A DNA stretch of 64,000 nt from Klenkia taihuensis. Lineage in GTDB: Bacteria > Actinomycetota > Actinomycetes > Mycobacteriales > Geodermatophilaceae. The stretch covers positions 124,001 to 188,000 of the forward strand of contig NZ_FOMD01000004.1 in NCBI RefSeq assembly GCF_900112525.1, read 5' to 3'. Numbering within the stretch: the first letter of the stretch is position 1; every line of letters starts with the position of its first letter. This document shows positions 44,300-54,969 of the stretch, one piece after another. Under the pieces are notes generated by a model that was not told the origin of the DNA, searched no databases, and was given only the letters and a program-made list of their open reading frames with translations. The position numbers and the translations under genes are program-made.

Positions 44300-44326
44300 T
44301 TGGCACTCGGTGAGCGGGAGTGCCAG
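44300..44326 (+). promoter_or_regulatory. CIRCE operator (HrcA binding site)
   Basis: TTGGCACTC-N9-GAGTGCCAG, matching the CIRCE consensus TTAGCACTC-N9-GAGTGCTAA except at two symmetric-type positions and the last base. It overlaps the expected transcription start of hrcA, giving HrcA autoregulation of the hrcA-dnaJ2 operon by heat shock. Confidence 0.92.
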
Positions 44327-44351
44327 ACGGCAGGCGGACGGGAGGTGGCAG

Positions 44352-45398
44352 GTGGCCCACGAGGAACGCCGGTTGCAGGTCCTGCGGGCGATCGTCCAGG
44401 ACTACGTCTCCACCAACGACCCGGTCGGGTCCAAGGCCCTCGCGGCCCGGCACGACCTCGGCGTGTCGCCGGCCACGATCCGCAACGACATGGCCGTGCT
44501 GGAGGAGGAGGGGTACATCACCCAGCCGCACACCAGCGCCGGCCGGGTACCCACCGACAAGGGCTACCGGTTCTTCGTCGACCGGCTCTCGGCCATCAAG
44601 CCGCTGTCGTCGGCCGAGCGGCGGGCCATCGAGCGCTTCCTGGACGGCGCGCTCGACCTGGACGACGTGCTGGCCCGCACGGTGCGGCTGCTGGCCCAGC
44701 TGACCCGCAACGTCGCGGTGATCCAGTACCCCACGCTGTCCCGCTCCGCCGTCCGGCACCTGGAGGTCGTGCAGCTGGCGACCACCCGGCTGCTGGTCGT
44801 GCTCATCACCGACACCGGCCGGGTCGAGCAGCGGGTCGTGGAGGTCCCGCCGGTCGTCGACGCCCCGGCCGGCTCCGACCCGGTCGCCGAGCTGCGCACG
44901 CTGATCAACGCCGCGTTCGTCGGTGCCAAGCTCGCCGACGCCGCGGTGAAGGTCGCCGACCTGCTCGACACCGCTCCGGCGCACCTGCGCGGGCTGGTCG
45001 CCGCGGTCAGCGCCACCCTGGTCGAGACCCTCGTCGAGCCCGGGGAGGACCGCCTGCTCGTCGGCGGCACGGCCAACCTCACCCGCGGCGGTGCCCTGGA
45101 CTTCCCGGGCACCCTGCGCCCCCTGCTGGAGGCCCTCGAGGAGCAGGTCGTCGTGCTCCGCCTGATGGGCGAGGTCGCCCCCGGCGCGGTGCTGGTGAGC
45201 ATCGGCGAGGAGAACGAGCACCACAGCTTCACCGGCGCCTCGGTGGTCTCCGTGGGCTACGGGTCGGCCGGGGGCACCGCCGACCTGGCGCTCGGGGGCC
45301 TGGGCGTCGTCGGACCCACCCGGATGGACTACCCCGGGACGATGGCCGCGGTACGAGCCGTGGCCCGCTACGTCGGCCAGCTGCTGGCCGAGAGCTGA
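44352..45398 (+). CDS. hrcA: Heat-inducible transcription repressor HrcA
   Basis: 348 aa from GTG 44352 with GGAGGT at 44341-44346. The winged-helix DNA-binding N-domain shows [20 protein letters not shown] and [15 protein letters not shown]. The GAF-like inserted domain and C-terminal segments ([19 protein letters not shown]) follow. HrcA represses chaperone genes through CIRCE and is kept active by GroEL. The operator lies just upstream, so autoregulation is expected. Confidence 0.96.
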   Translation: MAHEERRLQVLRAIVQDYVSTNDPVGSKALAARHDLGVSPATIRNDMAVLEEEGYITQPHTSAGRVPTDKGYRFFVDRLSAIKPLSSAERRAIERFLDGALDLDDVLARTVRLLAQLTRNVAVIQYPTLSRSAVRHLEVVQLATTRLLVVLITDTGRVEQRVVEVPPVVDAPAGSDPVAELRTLINAAFVGAKLADAAVKVADLLDTAPAHLRGLVAAVSATLVETLVEPGEDRLLVGGTANLTRGGALDFPGTLRPLLEALEEQVVVLRLMGEVAPGAVLVSIGEENEHHSFTGASVVSVGYGSAGGTADLALGGLGVVGPTRMDYPGTMAAVRAVARYVGQLLAES

Positions 45399-45411
45399 GG
45401 ATCGAGAAGAA

Positions 45412-46548
45412 GTGGCAACGGACTACTACGGCGTGCTCGGTCTTGCCCAGGGGGCGACCGACAAGGAGATCAAGAGCGCGTACCGCCGCAAGGCCCGCGA
45501 CCTGCACCCCGACGTCAACCCCGACCCGGCGGCCAAGGAGGAGTTCCAGAAGGTCAGCCGGGCCTACGAGGCCCTCACCGACCCGGACAAGCGGCGCATC
45601 GTCGACCTCGGCGGCGACCCGTTCGAGACCGGTGGCGGCGGGGGCGGCAACCCCTTCGGCGGGGCCGGCTTCGGTGGCCTGGGCGACATCATGGACGCCT
45701 TCTTCGGGGGCGGGACGGCGACGCGGGGCCCGCGCAGCCGCACCCGCGCCGGCGGCGACGCGCTGATCCGGGTCGACCTCGACCTGGCCGAGACCGTCTT
45801 CGGCACCACCACCGAGATCACCGTGGACACCGCGGTGCTGTGCACCCTGTGCACCGGCGCCGGCACCGCGCCGGGCACCCACCCCGCGCAGTGCACCACC
45901 TGCAACGGCCGCGGCGAGGTGCAGAGCGTGCAGCGCTCGTTCCTCGGCCAGGTCGTCGCCTCCCGCCCGTGCCCCACCTGCGGGGGCACCGGCCAGGTCA
46001 TCCCGCAGCCGTGCTCGCAGTGCGCCGGTGACGGCCGGGTGCGCGCCCGCCGCACCATCCCGGTGAAGATCCCGGCCGGCGTCGAGGACGGCATGCGGAT
46101 CCGGCTGTCCGGGCACGGCGAGGTCGGCCCCGGCGGCGGGCCGGCCGGCGACCTGTACGTCGAGGTGCACGAGCGCCCGCACGACGTGTTCACCCGCGAC
46201 GGCGAGGACCTGCACTGCCGGGTCACCCTGCCGATGACCGCCGCCGCGCTGGGCACCACCCTCACCCTGCGCACCCTGGACGGCGACGAGCCGCTCGACA
46301 TCAAGGCCGGCACGCAGTCGGGCTCGGTGCTCACCCTGCGCGCGCACGGCGCCCCCCGGCTGCGCGCCACCGGCCGCGGCAACCTGATGGTGCACGTCGA
46401 CGTGCAGACCCCCACCAGGCTCGACGCCGAGCAGGAGGAGCTGCTCCGGAAGCTCGCCGCCGTCCGCGGGGAGGACCACCCGGAGGCGAGCCGGGCCCAG
46501 CACAACGGCCTGTTCGGCCGGGTCCGCGACGCCTTCAACGGCCGATGA
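45412..46548 (+). CDS. dnaJ: Molecular chaperone DnaJ (DnaJ2)
   Basis: 378 aa, GTG 13 nt after hrcA. J domain with the HPD motif in [11 protein letters not shown], glycine/phenylalanine-rich linker ([19 protein letters not shown]), four CxxCxGxG zinc repeats ([32 protein letters not shown]) and the C-terminal substrate domain. It stimulates DnaK. Being behind hrcA and CIRCE, this is the DnaJ2 copy; a second dnaJ with dnaK-grpE is expected elsewhere. Confidence 0.96.
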   Translation: MATDYYGVLGLAQGATDKEIKSAYRRKARDLHPDVNPDPAAKEEFQKVSRAYEALTDPDKRRIVDLGGDPFETGGGGGGNPFGGAGFGGLGDIMDAFFGGGTATRGPRSRTRAGGDALIRVDLDLAETVFGTTTEITVDTAVLCTLCTGAGTAPGTHPAQCTTCNGRGEVQSVQRSFLGQVVASRPCPTCGGTGQVIPQPCSQCAGDGRVRARRTIPVKIPAGVEDGMRIRLSGHGEVGPGGGPAGDLYVEVHERPHDVFTRDGEDLHCRVTLPMTAAALGTTLTLRTLDGDEPLDIKAGTQSGSVLTLRAHGAPRLRATGRGNLMVHVDVQTPTRLDAEQEELLRKLAAVRGEDHPEASRAQHNGLFGRVRDAFNGR

Positions 46549-47300
46549 CCGACCCCGGCACCCTCACCCACGACGGCGCCCCGCTGTTCCTGGTCGACGA
46601 GCTGCCCGCCGGCGGCACGGTGCTGGTCACCGGGCACGAGGCGCGGCACGCCGTCGACGTGCTGCGGATGACGGCGGGGGAGCGGGTCCGGGTCGCCGAC
46701 GGCGAGGGCACGCTGGTCGAGGGCGTGGTGGCCGCGGCCGGGCCCGAGGGCCTGCAGGTCGAGGTGCTGGCCCGGCACGAGGTGCCCGCCCCGACGCCGG
46801 AGCTGGTGCTGGTGCAGGCGCTGCCCAAGGGCGACCGCGGCCCGCTGGCCGTGGAGCTGGCCACCGAGCTCGGCGTCGACCGGGTGGTGCCCTGGACGGC
46901 GTCCCGGTGCGTGACGAAGTGGCGGGACGACCGGGTGGACAAGGGGCTGGCCAGGTGGCGGTCGGCGGCCCGCGCGGCGAGCAAGCAGGCCCGCCGCCCC
47001 CGGCTGCCCGAGGTCACCGAGCCGATGAGCACCCGCGCGGTCTGCGGGCTGCTCGCCGACGTGGACCTGGCGCTGGTGCTGCACGAGCAGGCCCGCCGTC
47101 CGTTCTCCGCGGTGCAGCTGGGCGGCGCCGGCTCGATCGCGGTCGTGGTCGGCCCCGAGGGCGGCATCACCGACGGCGAGGCGGTGGCCTTCCGCGCCGC
47201 CGGCGCCGAGGTCGTGCGGCTGGGCGAGGAGGTGCTGCGGACGTCGACCGCCGGTGCCGCGGTCCTCGCCGCGGTCTGCGCCCGCACCCGCTGGGCGTGA
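46545..47300 (+). CDS. rsmE: 16S rRNA m3U1498 methyltransferase
   Basis: 251 aa, ATG overlapping dnaJ by 4 nt. PUA-like N-domain ([20 protein letters not shown]) and the SPOUT knot: [43 protein letters not shown]. It methylates U1498 in the 30S decoding centre. The dnaJ-rsmE order is widely conserved. Confidence 0.95.
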   Translation: MTDPGTLTHDGAPLFLVDELPAGGTVLVTGHEARHAVDVLRMTAGERVRVADGEGTLVEGVVAAAGPEGLQVEVLARHEVPAPTPELVLVQALPKGDRGPLAVELATELGVDRVVPWTASRCVTKWRDDRVDKGLARWRSAARAASKQARRPRLPEVTEPMSTRAVCGLLADVDLALVLHEQARRPFSAVQLGGAGSIAVVVGPEGGITDGEAVAFRAAGAEVVRLGEEVLRTSTAGAAVLAAVCARTRWA

Positions 47301-47306
47301 GAGGGT
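47301..47306 (+). promoter_or_regulatory. -10-like element (GAGGGT) 7 nt before the HIT gene
   Basis: GAGGGT, 7 nt, GTG 47314. Weak match (A2 and T6 only). Confidence 0.3.
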
Positions 47307-47313
47307 CGGCCGC

Positions 47314-47673
47314 GTGACCGACTGCCTGTTCTGCCGGATGGTCGCCGGGGAGATCCCCGCCGACGTCGTGCACGAGACCGAGCGCACCCTGGCCTTCCGG
47401 GACATCGCCCCGCAGGCGCCCACCCACGTGCTGGTGGTCCCGAAGGACCACCACGCCACCGCCGGGCTGCTGGTCGGCGCCGACCCGCAGCTGCTGGCCG
47501 AGGTGGTCGCCGCCGCGCACGCCGTCGCCGTGCAGGAGGGGCTGGCCACCGACGAGGCGCCGGAGCCCGGCTACCGGCTGGTCTTCAACTCCGGCCCGCA
47601 GGCCGGGCAGACCGTGCACCACGTGCACGGCCACGTCCTCGGCGGGCGCGCCCTGACCTGGCCGCCCGGGTGA
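47314..47673 (+). CDS. HIT family nucleotide-binding hydrolase
   Basis: 119 aa from GTG 47314 (MTDCLFCRMVAGEIPADVV). The histidine triad is HHVHGHVLGG near the C-terminus; CLFC gives a zinc-type pair at the N-terminus. HIT proteins of the HinT group hydrolyse purine nucleoside phosphoramidates. It overlaps the next gene by 4 nt. Confidence 0.93.
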   Translation: MTDCLFCRMVAGEIPADVVHETERTLAFRDIAPQAPTHVLVVPKDHHATAGLLVGADPQLLAEVVAAAHAVAVQEGLATDEAPEPGYRLVFNSGPQAGQTVHHVHGHVLGGRALTWPPG

Positions 47674-48476
47674 CCGTCCGGCTGGAGCGCGACGGCGACG
47701 TCGCCGTCCTCGTGCTCGACAACCCGCCGCTGAACCTGTTCGACGGCGCCACCTTCGACGCGCTGGAGTCCTGCGTCGACGAGCTGGCCGACCGCACCGC
47801 CCCCGGGCGGGCCGACCGGCCGCGGGCGGTGCTGGTCCGCGCCGAGGGCCGGGTGGTCTCCGGCGGGGTCGACGTGTCGTTGTTCGCCGGCATCGCCGAG
47901 GGCCCGGACGCCGAGGCCGCCGGCGGCGCGCTGTGGGCCCGGCTGCTGCGCACCGTGCAGACGCTGGAGGACCTGCCGGTGCCCACCGTGTTCGCCGCGC
48001 ACGCGCTCACCCTCACCGCCGCCTTCGAGCTGGCGCTGGCCTGCGACCTGCTGGTGGCGGCCGAGAGGGCCTCCTTCGGCCTGGTCGAGGTCGTCGTCGG
48101 GCTCACCCCGTCGATGGGCGGGCCGCAGCGGCTGGCCGAGCGCGCCGGCACCGCCCGGGCCAAGGAGCTGGTGCTCACCGGCGAGCGGTACTCCGCCGCC
48201 ACCCTGCACGGCTGGGGCGTGGTGAACCGGGTGCTGCCCGACGAGGGCTTCGCCGAGGCCGCACTGGGCCTGGCCCGGCAGGTCGCCGCCGGGCCGACCG
48301 TGGCCCACGCGGCCACCAAGGTGCTGGTCGCCACCGCCGCCCGGCACGGCGTGCGGGCCGCCGACGACGCGGTCCCCGCGGTGTCCGGGGCGCTGTTCGG
48401 CACCGAGGACCTGCGCGGTGCAGTGGCCTCCTTCCTGGCCGACGGGCCGGGGAAGGCCACCCACCGGGGTCGGTGA
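47670..48476 (+). CDS. Enoyl-CoA hydratase/isomerase family protein
   Basis: 268 aa, GTG overlapping the HIT stop. Crotonase fold: LDNPPLNLFDGATFDALES, VVSGGVDVSLFAG and FAAHALTLTAAFELALACDL. The usual glycine-rich oxyanion segment is partly changed (AHALTLTAAFELAL, where G-G is typical), so the activity may differ from classical hydratases. Substrate unknown. A promoter for phoH follows. Confidence 0.85.
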   Translation: MTVRLERDGDVAVLVLDNPPLNLFDGATFDALESCVDELADRTAPGRADRPRAVLVRAEGRVVSGGVDVSLFAGIAEGPDAEAAGGALWARLLRTVQTLEDLPVPTVFAAHALTLTAAFELALACDLLVAAERASFGLVEVVVGLTPSMGGPQRLAERAGTARAKELVLTGERYSAATLHGWGVVNRVLPDEGFAEAALGLARQVAAGPTVAHAATKVLVATAARHGVRAADDAVPAVSGALFGTEDLRGAVASFLADGPGKATHRGR

Positions 48477-48514
48477 GCCGGGGGAATCCGGGCGCCGGGT
48501 CCCCACGGTCGGCG

Positions 48515-48520
48515 TAGGCT
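48515..48520 (+). promoter_or_regulatory. -10 element (TAGGCT) of the phoH operon
   Basis: TAGGCT, giving a leader of about 40 nt that includes AGGAAGG at 48544-48550. Confidence 0.45.
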
Positions 48521-48565
48521 CGGCGGGGTCCCACCCCCGTCGCAGGAAGGCAGGGTCGAGCGTTC

Positions 48566-49660
48566 TTGCCCGACACCTCACCGAGCTCCACCCCGGCCGA
48601 GCAGCCCACCAGCGCGTCCCGTGAGGCCTCGGCCCGCGCCGCCGGCCTGTCCGAGGACGCCGTCCGCACGTCGATCACGGTCCCGGAGTCCATCCCCATG
48701 GTGGCGCTGCTGGGCACCGGCGACGAGCTGCTGCGCATGGTCGAGTCCGAGCTCGCCGCCGACGTCCACGTCCGCGGCAACCAGATCTCCCTCACCGGCG
48801 AGCCCGGCGACACCGCGTTCGCCGTCCGCGTCTTCGACGAGCTCGTCGCGCTGGTCCGCACCGGCCAGGCGCTGCGCCCGGACTCCGTGCGCCGGGTCGT
48901 CGCGATGATGCGCGCGGGGGGCAGCGAGCGGCCCGCCGACGTCCTCAGCCTGGACATCATCAGCCGCCGCGGGCGCACGATCCGGCCCAAGACGCTGAAC
49001 CAGAAGCACTACGTCGACGCCATCGACGCCAGCACCGTCGTGTTCGGCATCGGCCCGGCCGGCACCGGCAAGACCTACCTGGCGATGGCCAAGGCCGTGC
49101 AGGCGCTGCAGACCAAGAACGTCAACCGGATCATCCTGACCCGCCCGGCGGTCGAGGCCGGCGAGCGGCTGGGCTACCTGCCCGGCACGCTCAGCGAGAA
49201 GATCGACCCCTACCTGCGGCCGCTGTACGACGCGCTGCACGACATGGTCGACCCCGAGTCGATCCCGCGGCTCATGCAGTCGGGGACGATCGAGGTCGCG
49301 CCGCTGGCCTACATGCGCGGGCGCACGCTCAACGACGCGTTCGTGATCCTCGACGAGGCGCAGAACACCACCGCCGAGCAGATGAAGATGTTCCTGACCC
49401 GCCTGGGCTTCGGGTCGAAGATGGTCGTCACCGGCGACGTCACCCAGGTCGACCTGCCCGGCGGTGCCCAGTCGGGCCTGCGGGTGGTCCGGGAGATCCT
49501 CGCCGGCATCGACGACGTGCACTTCTCGCAGCTGACCAGCTCCGACGTCGTCCGGCACCGCCTCGTCGGCGACATCGTCGACGCCTACGAGCGCTGGGAC
49601 ACCACCCACGCGCAGACCCCCGTGCGCGGCCCCGGGCCGCGGCGGCAGAAGGGCAGCTGA
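48566..49660 (+). CDS. phoH: PhoH family ATPase, TTG start
   Basis: 364 aa beginning at TTG 48566; no ATG or GTG in frame precedes the conserved [20 protein letters not shown], so TTG is the likely start. The nearest Shine-Dalgarno-like AGGAAGG is 15 nt away. The KH-like N-domain is followed by an ATPase with Walker [16 protein letters not shown] (about residue 159) and Walker [11 protein letters not shown]. PhoH-like proteins bind RNA and ATP and are paired with YbeY in ribosome quality control. The next gene starts 3 nt later. Confidence 0.93.
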   Translation: MPDTSPSSTPAEQPTSASREASARAAGLSEDAVRTSITVPESIPMVALLGTGDELLRMVESELAADVHVRGNQISLTGEPGDTAFAVRVFDELVALVRTGQALRPDSVRRVVAMMRAGGSERPADVLSLDIISRRGRTIRPKTLNQKHYVDAIDASTVVFGIGPAGTGKTYLAMAKAVQALQTKNVNRIILTRPAVEAGERLGYLPGTLSEKIDPYLRPLYDALHDMVDPESIPRLMQSGTIEVAPLAYMRGRTLNDAFVILDEAQNTTAEQMKMFLTRLGFGSKMVVTGDVTQVDLPGGAQSGLRVVREILAGIDDVHFSQLTSSDVVRHRLVGDIVDAYERWDTTHAQTPVRGPGPRRQKGS

Positions 49661-49663
49661 CCC

Positions 49664-50155
49664 GTGGCCGTCGAGGTCGCCAACGAGTCCGGGATCGCCG
49701 TCGACGAGACGTCGCTGACCGGGGTGTGCCGCTTCGTGCTGGCCGAGATGGGCGTCAGCCCGCTGGCCGAGCTGTCCGTGCTGTGCGTGGACGTCGACCA
49801 CATGGCGAGCCTGCACGAGCGGTGGATGGGCGAGAAGGGCCCCACCGACGTGCTGGCCTTCCCGATGGACGAGCTGGAGACCGGCCGTCCCGACGCCCCC
49901 GACACCGGCCCGGAGCTGCTCGGCGACGTCGTGCTCTGCCCGGCCGTGGCCATCCGCCAGGCCCGCGCGGCCGGCCACACCATGGACGACGAGCTGCTGC
50001 TGCTGGCCACCCACGGCGTGCTGCACATCCTCGGCTACGACCACATGGAGCCCGACGAGGAGAAGGAGATGTTCGGCCTGCAGTCCGACCTCCTGAAGAA
50101 GTTCGCCTCCGTGCCCCGTGACCAGGTCACCGGTGAGGAGACCGCGCCGCGATGA
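49664..50155 (+). CDS. ybeY: rRNA maturation endoribonuclease YbeY
   Basis: 163 aa from GTG. The zinc site is [21 protein letters not shown], the family H-x3-H-x5-H signature. It takes part in 16S rRNA 3' maturation and 70S quality control. Tight spacing with phoH (3 nt) and overlap with the next gene indicate one operon. Confidence 0.95.
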   Translation: MAVEVANESGIAVDETSLTGVCRFVLAEMGVSPLAELSVLCVDVDHMASLHERWMGEKGPTDVLAFPMDELETGRPDAPDTGPELLGDVVLCPAVAIRQARAAGHTMDDELLLLATHGVLHILGYDHMEPDEEKEMFGLQSDLLKKFASVPRDQVTGEETAPR

Positions 50156-51564
50156 GCTCCACCGCGATCACCCTGCTGGTGATCGCCGTCCTGCTCGTCC
50201 CCGTCGCCGGTGTGTTCGCCGCGGTCGACGCCGCCCTGCAGGGGATCTCGCGCGCCCGCGTGGAGACGCTGCGCCGCGACGGCGTCCGCCGGGCCGAGGC
50301 GCTGCTGGCCGTCGTGGAGGACCGCGCGCGGCACGTCTCGCTGCTGCTCCTGCTGCGGATCGTCTGCGAGACGACCGCGGCGGTGCTGATCGCGGTGATC
50401 CTGTTCGTGGAGTTCGACGGCGTGGCCGCCGGCGTGGTCACCGCCGCAGCCGTGATGACGCTGGTCAGCTACGTGCTGGTCGGCGTCGGCCCCCGCACGC
50501 TCGGCCGCCAGCACGCCTACTCCATCGCCCTGGCCGCCGCCGGCCCCACCCGGCTGCTGGGCCGGCTGCTGGGCCCGGTCGCCACGCTGCTGATCCTGCT
50601 GGGCAATGCCATCACCCCCGGCCGCGGCTTCCGCGACGGCCCGTTCTCCACCGAGGTCGAGCTGCGCGAGCTGGTCGACATCGCCGAGGAGCGCGGGGTG
50701 GTGGAGGCCGGCGAGCGCAACATGATCCAGTCGGTGTTCTCCCTCGGCGACACCATCGCCCGCGAGGTCATGGTGCCCCGCCCCGACGTGGTCTTCGTCG
50801 AGGCCGGCAAGAACGTGCGCCAGGCCCTCGCGCTGGCGCTGCGCAGCGGGTTCAGCCGCATCCCGGTCATCGGGGAGAACGTCGACGACATCGTCGGCGT
50901 CGTCTACCTCAAGGACCTGGTGCGCCGCACCCAGGGCGACCAGGACACCAGCCGGATCCGGGTCGAGGAGATCATGCGCCCGGCCTCCTTCGTCCCGGAG
51001 TCCAAGCCGGTGGACGTGCTGCTGCGCGACATGCAGGCCCGCCGCATCCACATGGCCGTGGTGGTCGACGAGTACGGCGGCTTCGCCGGCCTGCTCACCA
51101 TCGAGGACATCCTCGAGGAGATCGTCGGCGAGATCGACGACGAGCACGACGCGGTGCACCGGCCCCCGGTCGAGGAGCTCCCCGACGGCTCCTACCGGGT
51201 CACCGCCCGGCTGCCCGTCGAGGACCTCGCCGACCTGTTCCGGGTCGAGCTGCCCGAGGACGACGACGTCGAGACCGTCGGCGGCCTGCTCGCCCGGGCC
51301 ATCGGCCGGGTGCCGATCGAGGGCTCGGAGACCGTGGTCGGCGAGCTGCACCTGCTGGCGGAGTCCACCGGCGGCCGGCGCAACCAGATCGACACCATGC
51401 TGGTCCGCCGCGTGGAGGAGCCGGAGCCCGAACCCGAGGCGGAGGAGATCGAGGAGCCCGAGGACGACGAGCGGGCCGAGCGGCGCCGGCGCAAGCGGGA
51501 GAAGAAGGAGGCCGCCGCCCTCGCGGCCGAGGCCGCCGAGGGGCCTGAGAGGGTGTCCCCGTGA
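50152..51564 (+). CDS. HlyC/CorC family transporter-associated protein (DUF21-CBS)
   Basis: 470 aa, ATG overlapping ybeY by 4 nt. An N-terminal DUF21 membrane domain (about residues 1-170, four hydrophobic segments) is followed by a CBS pair ([34 protein letters not shown] region) and a C-terminal CorC_HlyC domain, then a highly charged tail. Members affect magnesium/cobalt efflux. Function by homology only. Confidence 0.92.
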   Translation: MSSTAITLLVIAVLLVPVAGVFAAVDAALQGISRARVETLRRDGVRRAEALLAVVEDRARHVSLLLLLRIVCETTAAVLIAVILFVEFDGVAAGVVTAAAVMTLVSYVLVGVGPRTLGRQHAYSIALAAAGPTRLLGRLLGPVATLLILLGNAITPGRGFRDGPFSTEVELRELVDIAEERGVVEAGERNMIQSVFSLGDTIAREVMVPRPDVVFVEAGKNVRQALALALRSGFSRIPVIGENVDDIVGVVYLKDLVRRTQGDQDTSRIRVEEIMRPASFVPESKPVDVLLRDMQARRIHMAVVVDEYGGFAGLLTIEDILEEIVGEIDDEHDAVHRPPVEELPDGSYRVTARLPVEDLADLFRVELPEDDDVETVGGLLARAIGRVPIEGSETVVGELHLLAESTGGRRNQIDTMLVRRVEEPEPEPEAEEIEEPEDDERAERRRRKREKKEAAALAAEAAEGPERVSP

Positions 51565-51893
51565 CCCAGCTCGAGGCCGAGGACGCCAAGCTCGTGACCC
51601 TGGCCCGCTCCGCGCGCGGCCGCACCGGTGCCCCCGAGGGGGCCGCCGTCCGCGACACCGACGGCCGCACCTACCTGGCGGCCACCGTGGCGCTGCCGTC
51701 GCTGCAGCTGTCCGCGCTGCAGGCGGCCGTCGCCGCCGCGGTGTCCTCCGGCGTCGAGGGCCTGGAGGCCGCCGCCGTGGTGTCGGCCGCCGGTGCGGTG
51801 GAGGAGGCCGGGCTGGCCGCCGTCCACGACCTGACCGCGGGCGCGCCGGTGCACCTGGCCGGTCCCGACGGCACCCTCGTCACCACCGTCTGA
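51561..51893 (+). CDS. Degenerate cytidine deaminase-like protein
   Basis: 110 aa, GTG overlapping the CorC-family stop. Overall pattern matches short cytidine deaminases (GRTYLAATVALPSLQLSALQ aligns with the GR.Y.G..VEN.S...CAE region), but the zinc ligands are gone: where C/H-A-E is required the sequence reads LSALQ, and no PCxxC motif follows. It is therefore probably catalytically inactive. The location between corC and era is where actinobacteria keep a cda gene. Confidence 0.8.
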   Translation: MTQLEAEDAKLVTLARSARGRTGAPEGAAVRDTDGRTYLAATVALPSLQLSALQAAVAAAVSSGVEGLEAAAVVSAAGAVEEAGLAAVHDLTAGAPVHLAGPDGTLVTTV

Positions 51894-51899
51894 CCCGGC

Positions 51900-52496
51900 T
51901 CAGCCCAGCGGGCGGTCCAGCGCCTCGGCGAAGGCGTGCGGGTCGCGGACCCGGACGGAGAACGCGCGGTCGCGCTGGCCGTCGGCGGCCAGGTGCCGGA
52001 CGACGACCCTGCGCCGCCCCGGCCACCAGCCACCCCGCCGCTTCGCCCGCGGCCAGTCCGCCGGGGCCGGGGCCAGGACGACGTCCTCGACGAGCACCAG
52101 CGGTACGACGCCGAACGACGACGTCTGCCGGAGCCCGGCGATGTCGTTGGAGACGGCGAAGTCCGAGACGGTGAGCCGGCTGGTGGCCAGCACCAGCACC
52201 AGCAGCCCGAGGACGACGGCCAGCGGCGCCTCCGACCTCGCCGCGGCCCACCCGCTGATCAGGCCCAGCGCCACCAGCCAGACCACGACGGCGGCCACGG
52301 TGGCGGCCGCGACGCCGGGGGAGACCAGCACGTACTGCCAGTAGCGCAGCGGCGCCGGGGTGACGGTGACCGACCGCTTGGGGCCGCGGCTGGCGAAGAA
52401 GCCGTAGCTGGTGACCTGGCTGACGTGCCGCTCCCGGTCGCGGGCGGCGCGCACCGCCGGCGGCTCGTCGTTCTCGCGTCGGGTGCGTCGGGCCAT
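51900..52496 (-). CDS. Small membrane protein, hypothetical
   Basis: 198 aa from ATG 52494-52496 ([15 protein letters not shown]); ATG three codons upstream (52503-52505) is possible. Two hydrophobic helices in residues 60-125 ([37 protein letters not shown]) and a C-terminal domain ([21 protein letters not shown]) resembling a PH-type cap. No function recognised. It is the only minus-strand gene between phoH and uppS and is divergent from era. Confidence 0.72.
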   Translation of the reverse strand: MARRTRRENDEPPAVRAARDRERHVSQVTSYGFFASRGPKRSVTVTPAPLRYWQYVLVSPGVAAATVAAVVVWLVALGLISGWAAARSEAPLAVVLGLLVLVLATSRLTVSDFAVSNDIAGLRQTSSFGVVPLVLVEDVVLAPAPADWPRAKRRGGWWPGRRRVVVRHLAADGQRDRAFSVRVRDPHAFAEALDRPLG

Positions 52497-52533
52497 GGGG
52501 TCCATCCTCGCAAGCGTTGTCGGACCCCGGTGG

Positions 52534-52539
52534 GAGACT
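52534..52539 (+). promoter_or_regulatory. -10-like element (GAGACT) 7 nt before era
   Basis: GAGACT, 7 nt, GTG 52547. A2 and T6 of TANNNT are kept. Confidence 0.35.
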
Positions 52540-52546
52540 TGTCTTC

Positions 52547-53461
52547 GTGAGCAACCCGGAGGTGCCGTACCGCAGCGGCTTCGTCGCGCTGGTCGGTCGC
52601 CCCAACGCCGGCAAGACGACGCTGACCAACCGTCTCGTCGGCGACAAGGTCGGCATCGTCAGCAACCGGCCGCAGACCACCCGGCACGCCATCCGCGGCG
52701 TGGTGCACCGGCCCGAGGGCCAGCTGGTGCTGGTCGACACCCCCGGCCTGCACAAGCCGAAGAGCCTGCTGGGCCAGCGGCTCAACGACGTCGTCCGCGA
52801 CACCCTCACCGAGGTCGACGTCGTCGTGTTCTGCATCCCGGCCGACCAGCCCGTCGGCGCCGGCGACGCGTTCATCGCCCGGCAGCTGCGGAACGTCTCC
52901 ACCCCCGTCGTCCTGGTGGTCACCAAGACCGACGCGGCGTCGAAGAAGCAGATCACCGAGCAGCTGGTGGCCGCCTCGCAGCTGGTCGAGGCCCGCGAGG
53001 TCGTCCCGGTCAGCGCCGTCGCCGACGACCAGGTCGACCTGCTCGCCGACCTGCTGATCGGCATGCTGCCCGAGGGTCCGCCGCTCTACCCCGACGACCA
53101 GCTGACCGACGACGACGTGGAGCGGCAGATCGCCGAGCTGGTCCGCGAGGCCGCGCTGGAGAAGGTGCGCCAGGAGGTGCCGCACTCCCTGGCGGTCAGC
53201 GTCGAGGAGATCGTCCGCAAGCCCGACCCGCGCGACCCCGACGCGGTGTTCACCGAGCTGCACGTGCTGCTGCACTGCGAGCGGCCCAGCCAGAAGCCGA
53301 TGCTGCTGGGCAAGGGCGGGGCGACCATCAAGGCCATCGGCAGCGAGGCCCGGGTGGGGCTGGAGCACCTGCTCGGCGGCCGGGTGCACCTCGCGCTGCA
53401 CGTCACCGTGCTCGGCGAGTGGCAGGACGACCCCAAGAAGCTGCAACGGCTGGGCTACTGA
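52547..53461 (+). CDS. era: GTPase Era
   Basis: 304 aa from GTG 52547; the frame is open 10 codons further upstream but the ORF length then exceeds the family. G motifs: GRPNAGKTT (G1), DTPGL (G3), TKTD (G4). A KH RNA-binding domain ends the protein ([18 protein letters not shown]). It assists 30S assembly by binding the 16S 3' end. The recO gene follows immediately. Confidence 0.96.
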   Translation: MSNPEVPYRSGFVALVGRPNAGKTTLTNRLVGDKVGIVSNRPQTTRHAIRGVVHRPEGQLVLVDTPGLHKPKSLLGQRLNDVVRDTLTEVDVVVFCIPADQPVGAGDAFIARQLRNVSTPVVLVVTKTDAASKKQITEQLVAASQLVEAREVVPVSAVADDQVDLLADLLIGMLPEGPPLYPDDQLTDDDVERQIAELVREAALEKVRQEVPHSLAVSVEEIVRKPDPRDPDAVFTELHVLLHCERPSQKPMLLGKGGATIKAIGSEARVGLEHLLGGRVHLALHVTVLGEWQDDPKKLQRLGY

Positions 53462-54208
53462 GTGAGCACGACCCCCAAGGCCCTCTACCGCGACGAGGGC
53501 GTCGTGCTGCGGGTGCAGAAGCTCGGCGAGGCCGACCGCATCGTCACCGTGCTCACCCGCCGCACCGGCAAGGTCCGCGCGGTGGCCAAGGGCGTGCGCC
53601 GCACGAAGAGCAAGTTCGGTGCCCGGCTCGAGCCGTTCAGCCACGTCGACCTGCAGCTCTACACCGGCCGCAACCTCGACATCGTCAGCCAGGCCGAGTC
53701 GTTGCACTCCTACGGCCCGGCGATCGTGGCCGACTACCGCGCCTACACCGCCGGCACCGCGGTGCTGGAGACCGCCGACCGGCTCACCGCCGAGGAGAAG
53801 GAGCCCTCGCTCCGGATGTTCCTGCTGGTCATCGGTGCGCTGCGCAGCCTGGCCGAGCAGGCGCACCCGCCGGGCCTGGTGCTCGACGCCTTCCTGCTGC
53901 GCGCGATGTCGGTCGCCGGCTGGGAGCCGGCGCTCAGCGACTGCGCGCGCTGCGCCGAGCCCGGCCCGCACCGGCACTTCTCCGTCCCCGGCGGCGGCAT
54001 GGTGTGCCCGGCCTGCCGGCCCACCGGGTCGGCGATGCCCAGCCCGGTCACCGTGGAGCTGCTGGACGCGCTGCTCACCGGCGACTGGGCCACCGCCGAG
54101 GCCAGCCAGGGGATCAACCGACGCGAGGGGAGCGGGCTCGTGGCCGCGCTGCTGCAGTGGCACCTGGAGCGCGGGCTGCGCTCGCTGAGCCTGGTGGACC
54201 GGTCGTGA
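53462..54208 (+). CDS. recO: DNA repair protein RecO
   Basis: 248 aa, GTG directly after the era stop. N-terminal OB fold ([39 protein letters not shown]) and a zinc-binding cluster CARCAEPG...CPACRP (about residues 161-184). It loads RecA with RecR. It overlaps uppS by 4 nt. Confidence 0.95.
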   Translation: MSTTPKALYRDEGVVLRVQKLGEADRIVTVLTRRTGKVRAVAKGVRRTKSKFGARLEPFSHVDLQLYTGRNLDIVSQAESLHSYGPAIVADYRAYTAGTAVLETADRLTAEEKEPSLRMFLLVIGALRSLAEQAHPPGLVLDAFLLRAMSVAGWEPALSDCARCAEPGPHRHFSVPGGGMVCPACRPTGSAMPSPVTVELLDALLTGDWATAEASQGINRREGSGLVAALLQWHLERGLRSLSLVDRS

Positions 54209-54969
54209 AGCGGGCCGTCCGCCCGCCGAACCCGCACCCCTCGGGCGCCCGCCCGCCCGCGATCCCGCGCGACAAGGTGCCCCACCACGTCGCCGTCGTC
54301 ATGGACGGCAACGGCCGGTGGGCCAAGGAGCGCGGGCTGCCCCGCACCAAGGGCCACGAGGCGGGGGAGTCCTCCCTGTTCGACTGCGTCGAGGGCGCCA
54401 TCGAGCTGGGCATCGGCGCCGTCTCCGCGTACGCGTTCTCCACCGAGAACTGGAAGCGCAGCCCCGAGGAGGTGCGCTTCCTCATGGGCTTCAACCGCGA
54501 CGTCATCCGCCGCCGCCGCGACGAGATGCACGAGCTCGGGGTGCGGGTCCGCTGGGCCGGTCGCCGGCCGAGGCTCTGGGGGTCGGTGATCAAGGAGCTG
54601 GAGGTCGCCGAGGAGCTCACCCGCCACAACGACGTCCTCACCCTGACGATGTGCGTCAACTACGGCGGCCGGGCCGAGATCGCCGACGCGGCCGCGGCCA
54701 TCGGCCGTGAGGTCGCCGCCGGTCGCCTGGACCCGGCCCGGATAACCGAGAAGACCGTCGCGCGGTTCCTCGACGAGCCCGACATGCCCGACGTCGACCT
54801 GTTCCTGCGCAGCTCGGGGGAGAACCGGACGTCGAACTTCCTGCTGTGGCAGTCCGCCTACGCCGAGCTGGTGTTCCAGGACGTGCTGTGGCCCGACTTC
54901 GACCGCCGGCACCTGTGGGCGGCGTGCGAGGAGTACGCCTCCCGGCAGCGCCGCTTCGGCAAGGCCTGA
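54205..54969 (+). CDS. uppS: Isoprenyl transferase (undecaprenyl/decaprenyl diphosphate synthase)
   Basis: 254 aa from GTG 54205. Catalytic motifs [11 protein letters not shown] (the Asp binds the diphosphate), FSTENWKR and [14 protein letters not shown] (the C-terminal RxR-type basic end). It builds long-chain polyprenyl diphosphate for peptidoglycan lipid carriers. The recO-uppS pair is conserved. The intergenic region after it contains a 12-bp tandem repeat. Confidence 0.94.
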   Translation: MKRAVRPPNPHPSGARPPAIPRDKVPHHVAVVMDGNGRWAKERGLPRTKGHEAGESSLFDCVEGAIELGIGAVSAYAFSTENWKRSPEEVRFLMGFNRDVIRRRRDEMHELGVRVRWAGRRPRLWGSVIKELEVAEELTRHNDVLTLTMCVNYGGRAEIADAAAAIGREVAAGRLDPARITEKTVARFLDEPDMPDVDLFLRSSGENRTSNFLLWQSAYAELVFQDVLWPDFDRRHLWAACEEYASRQRRFGKA

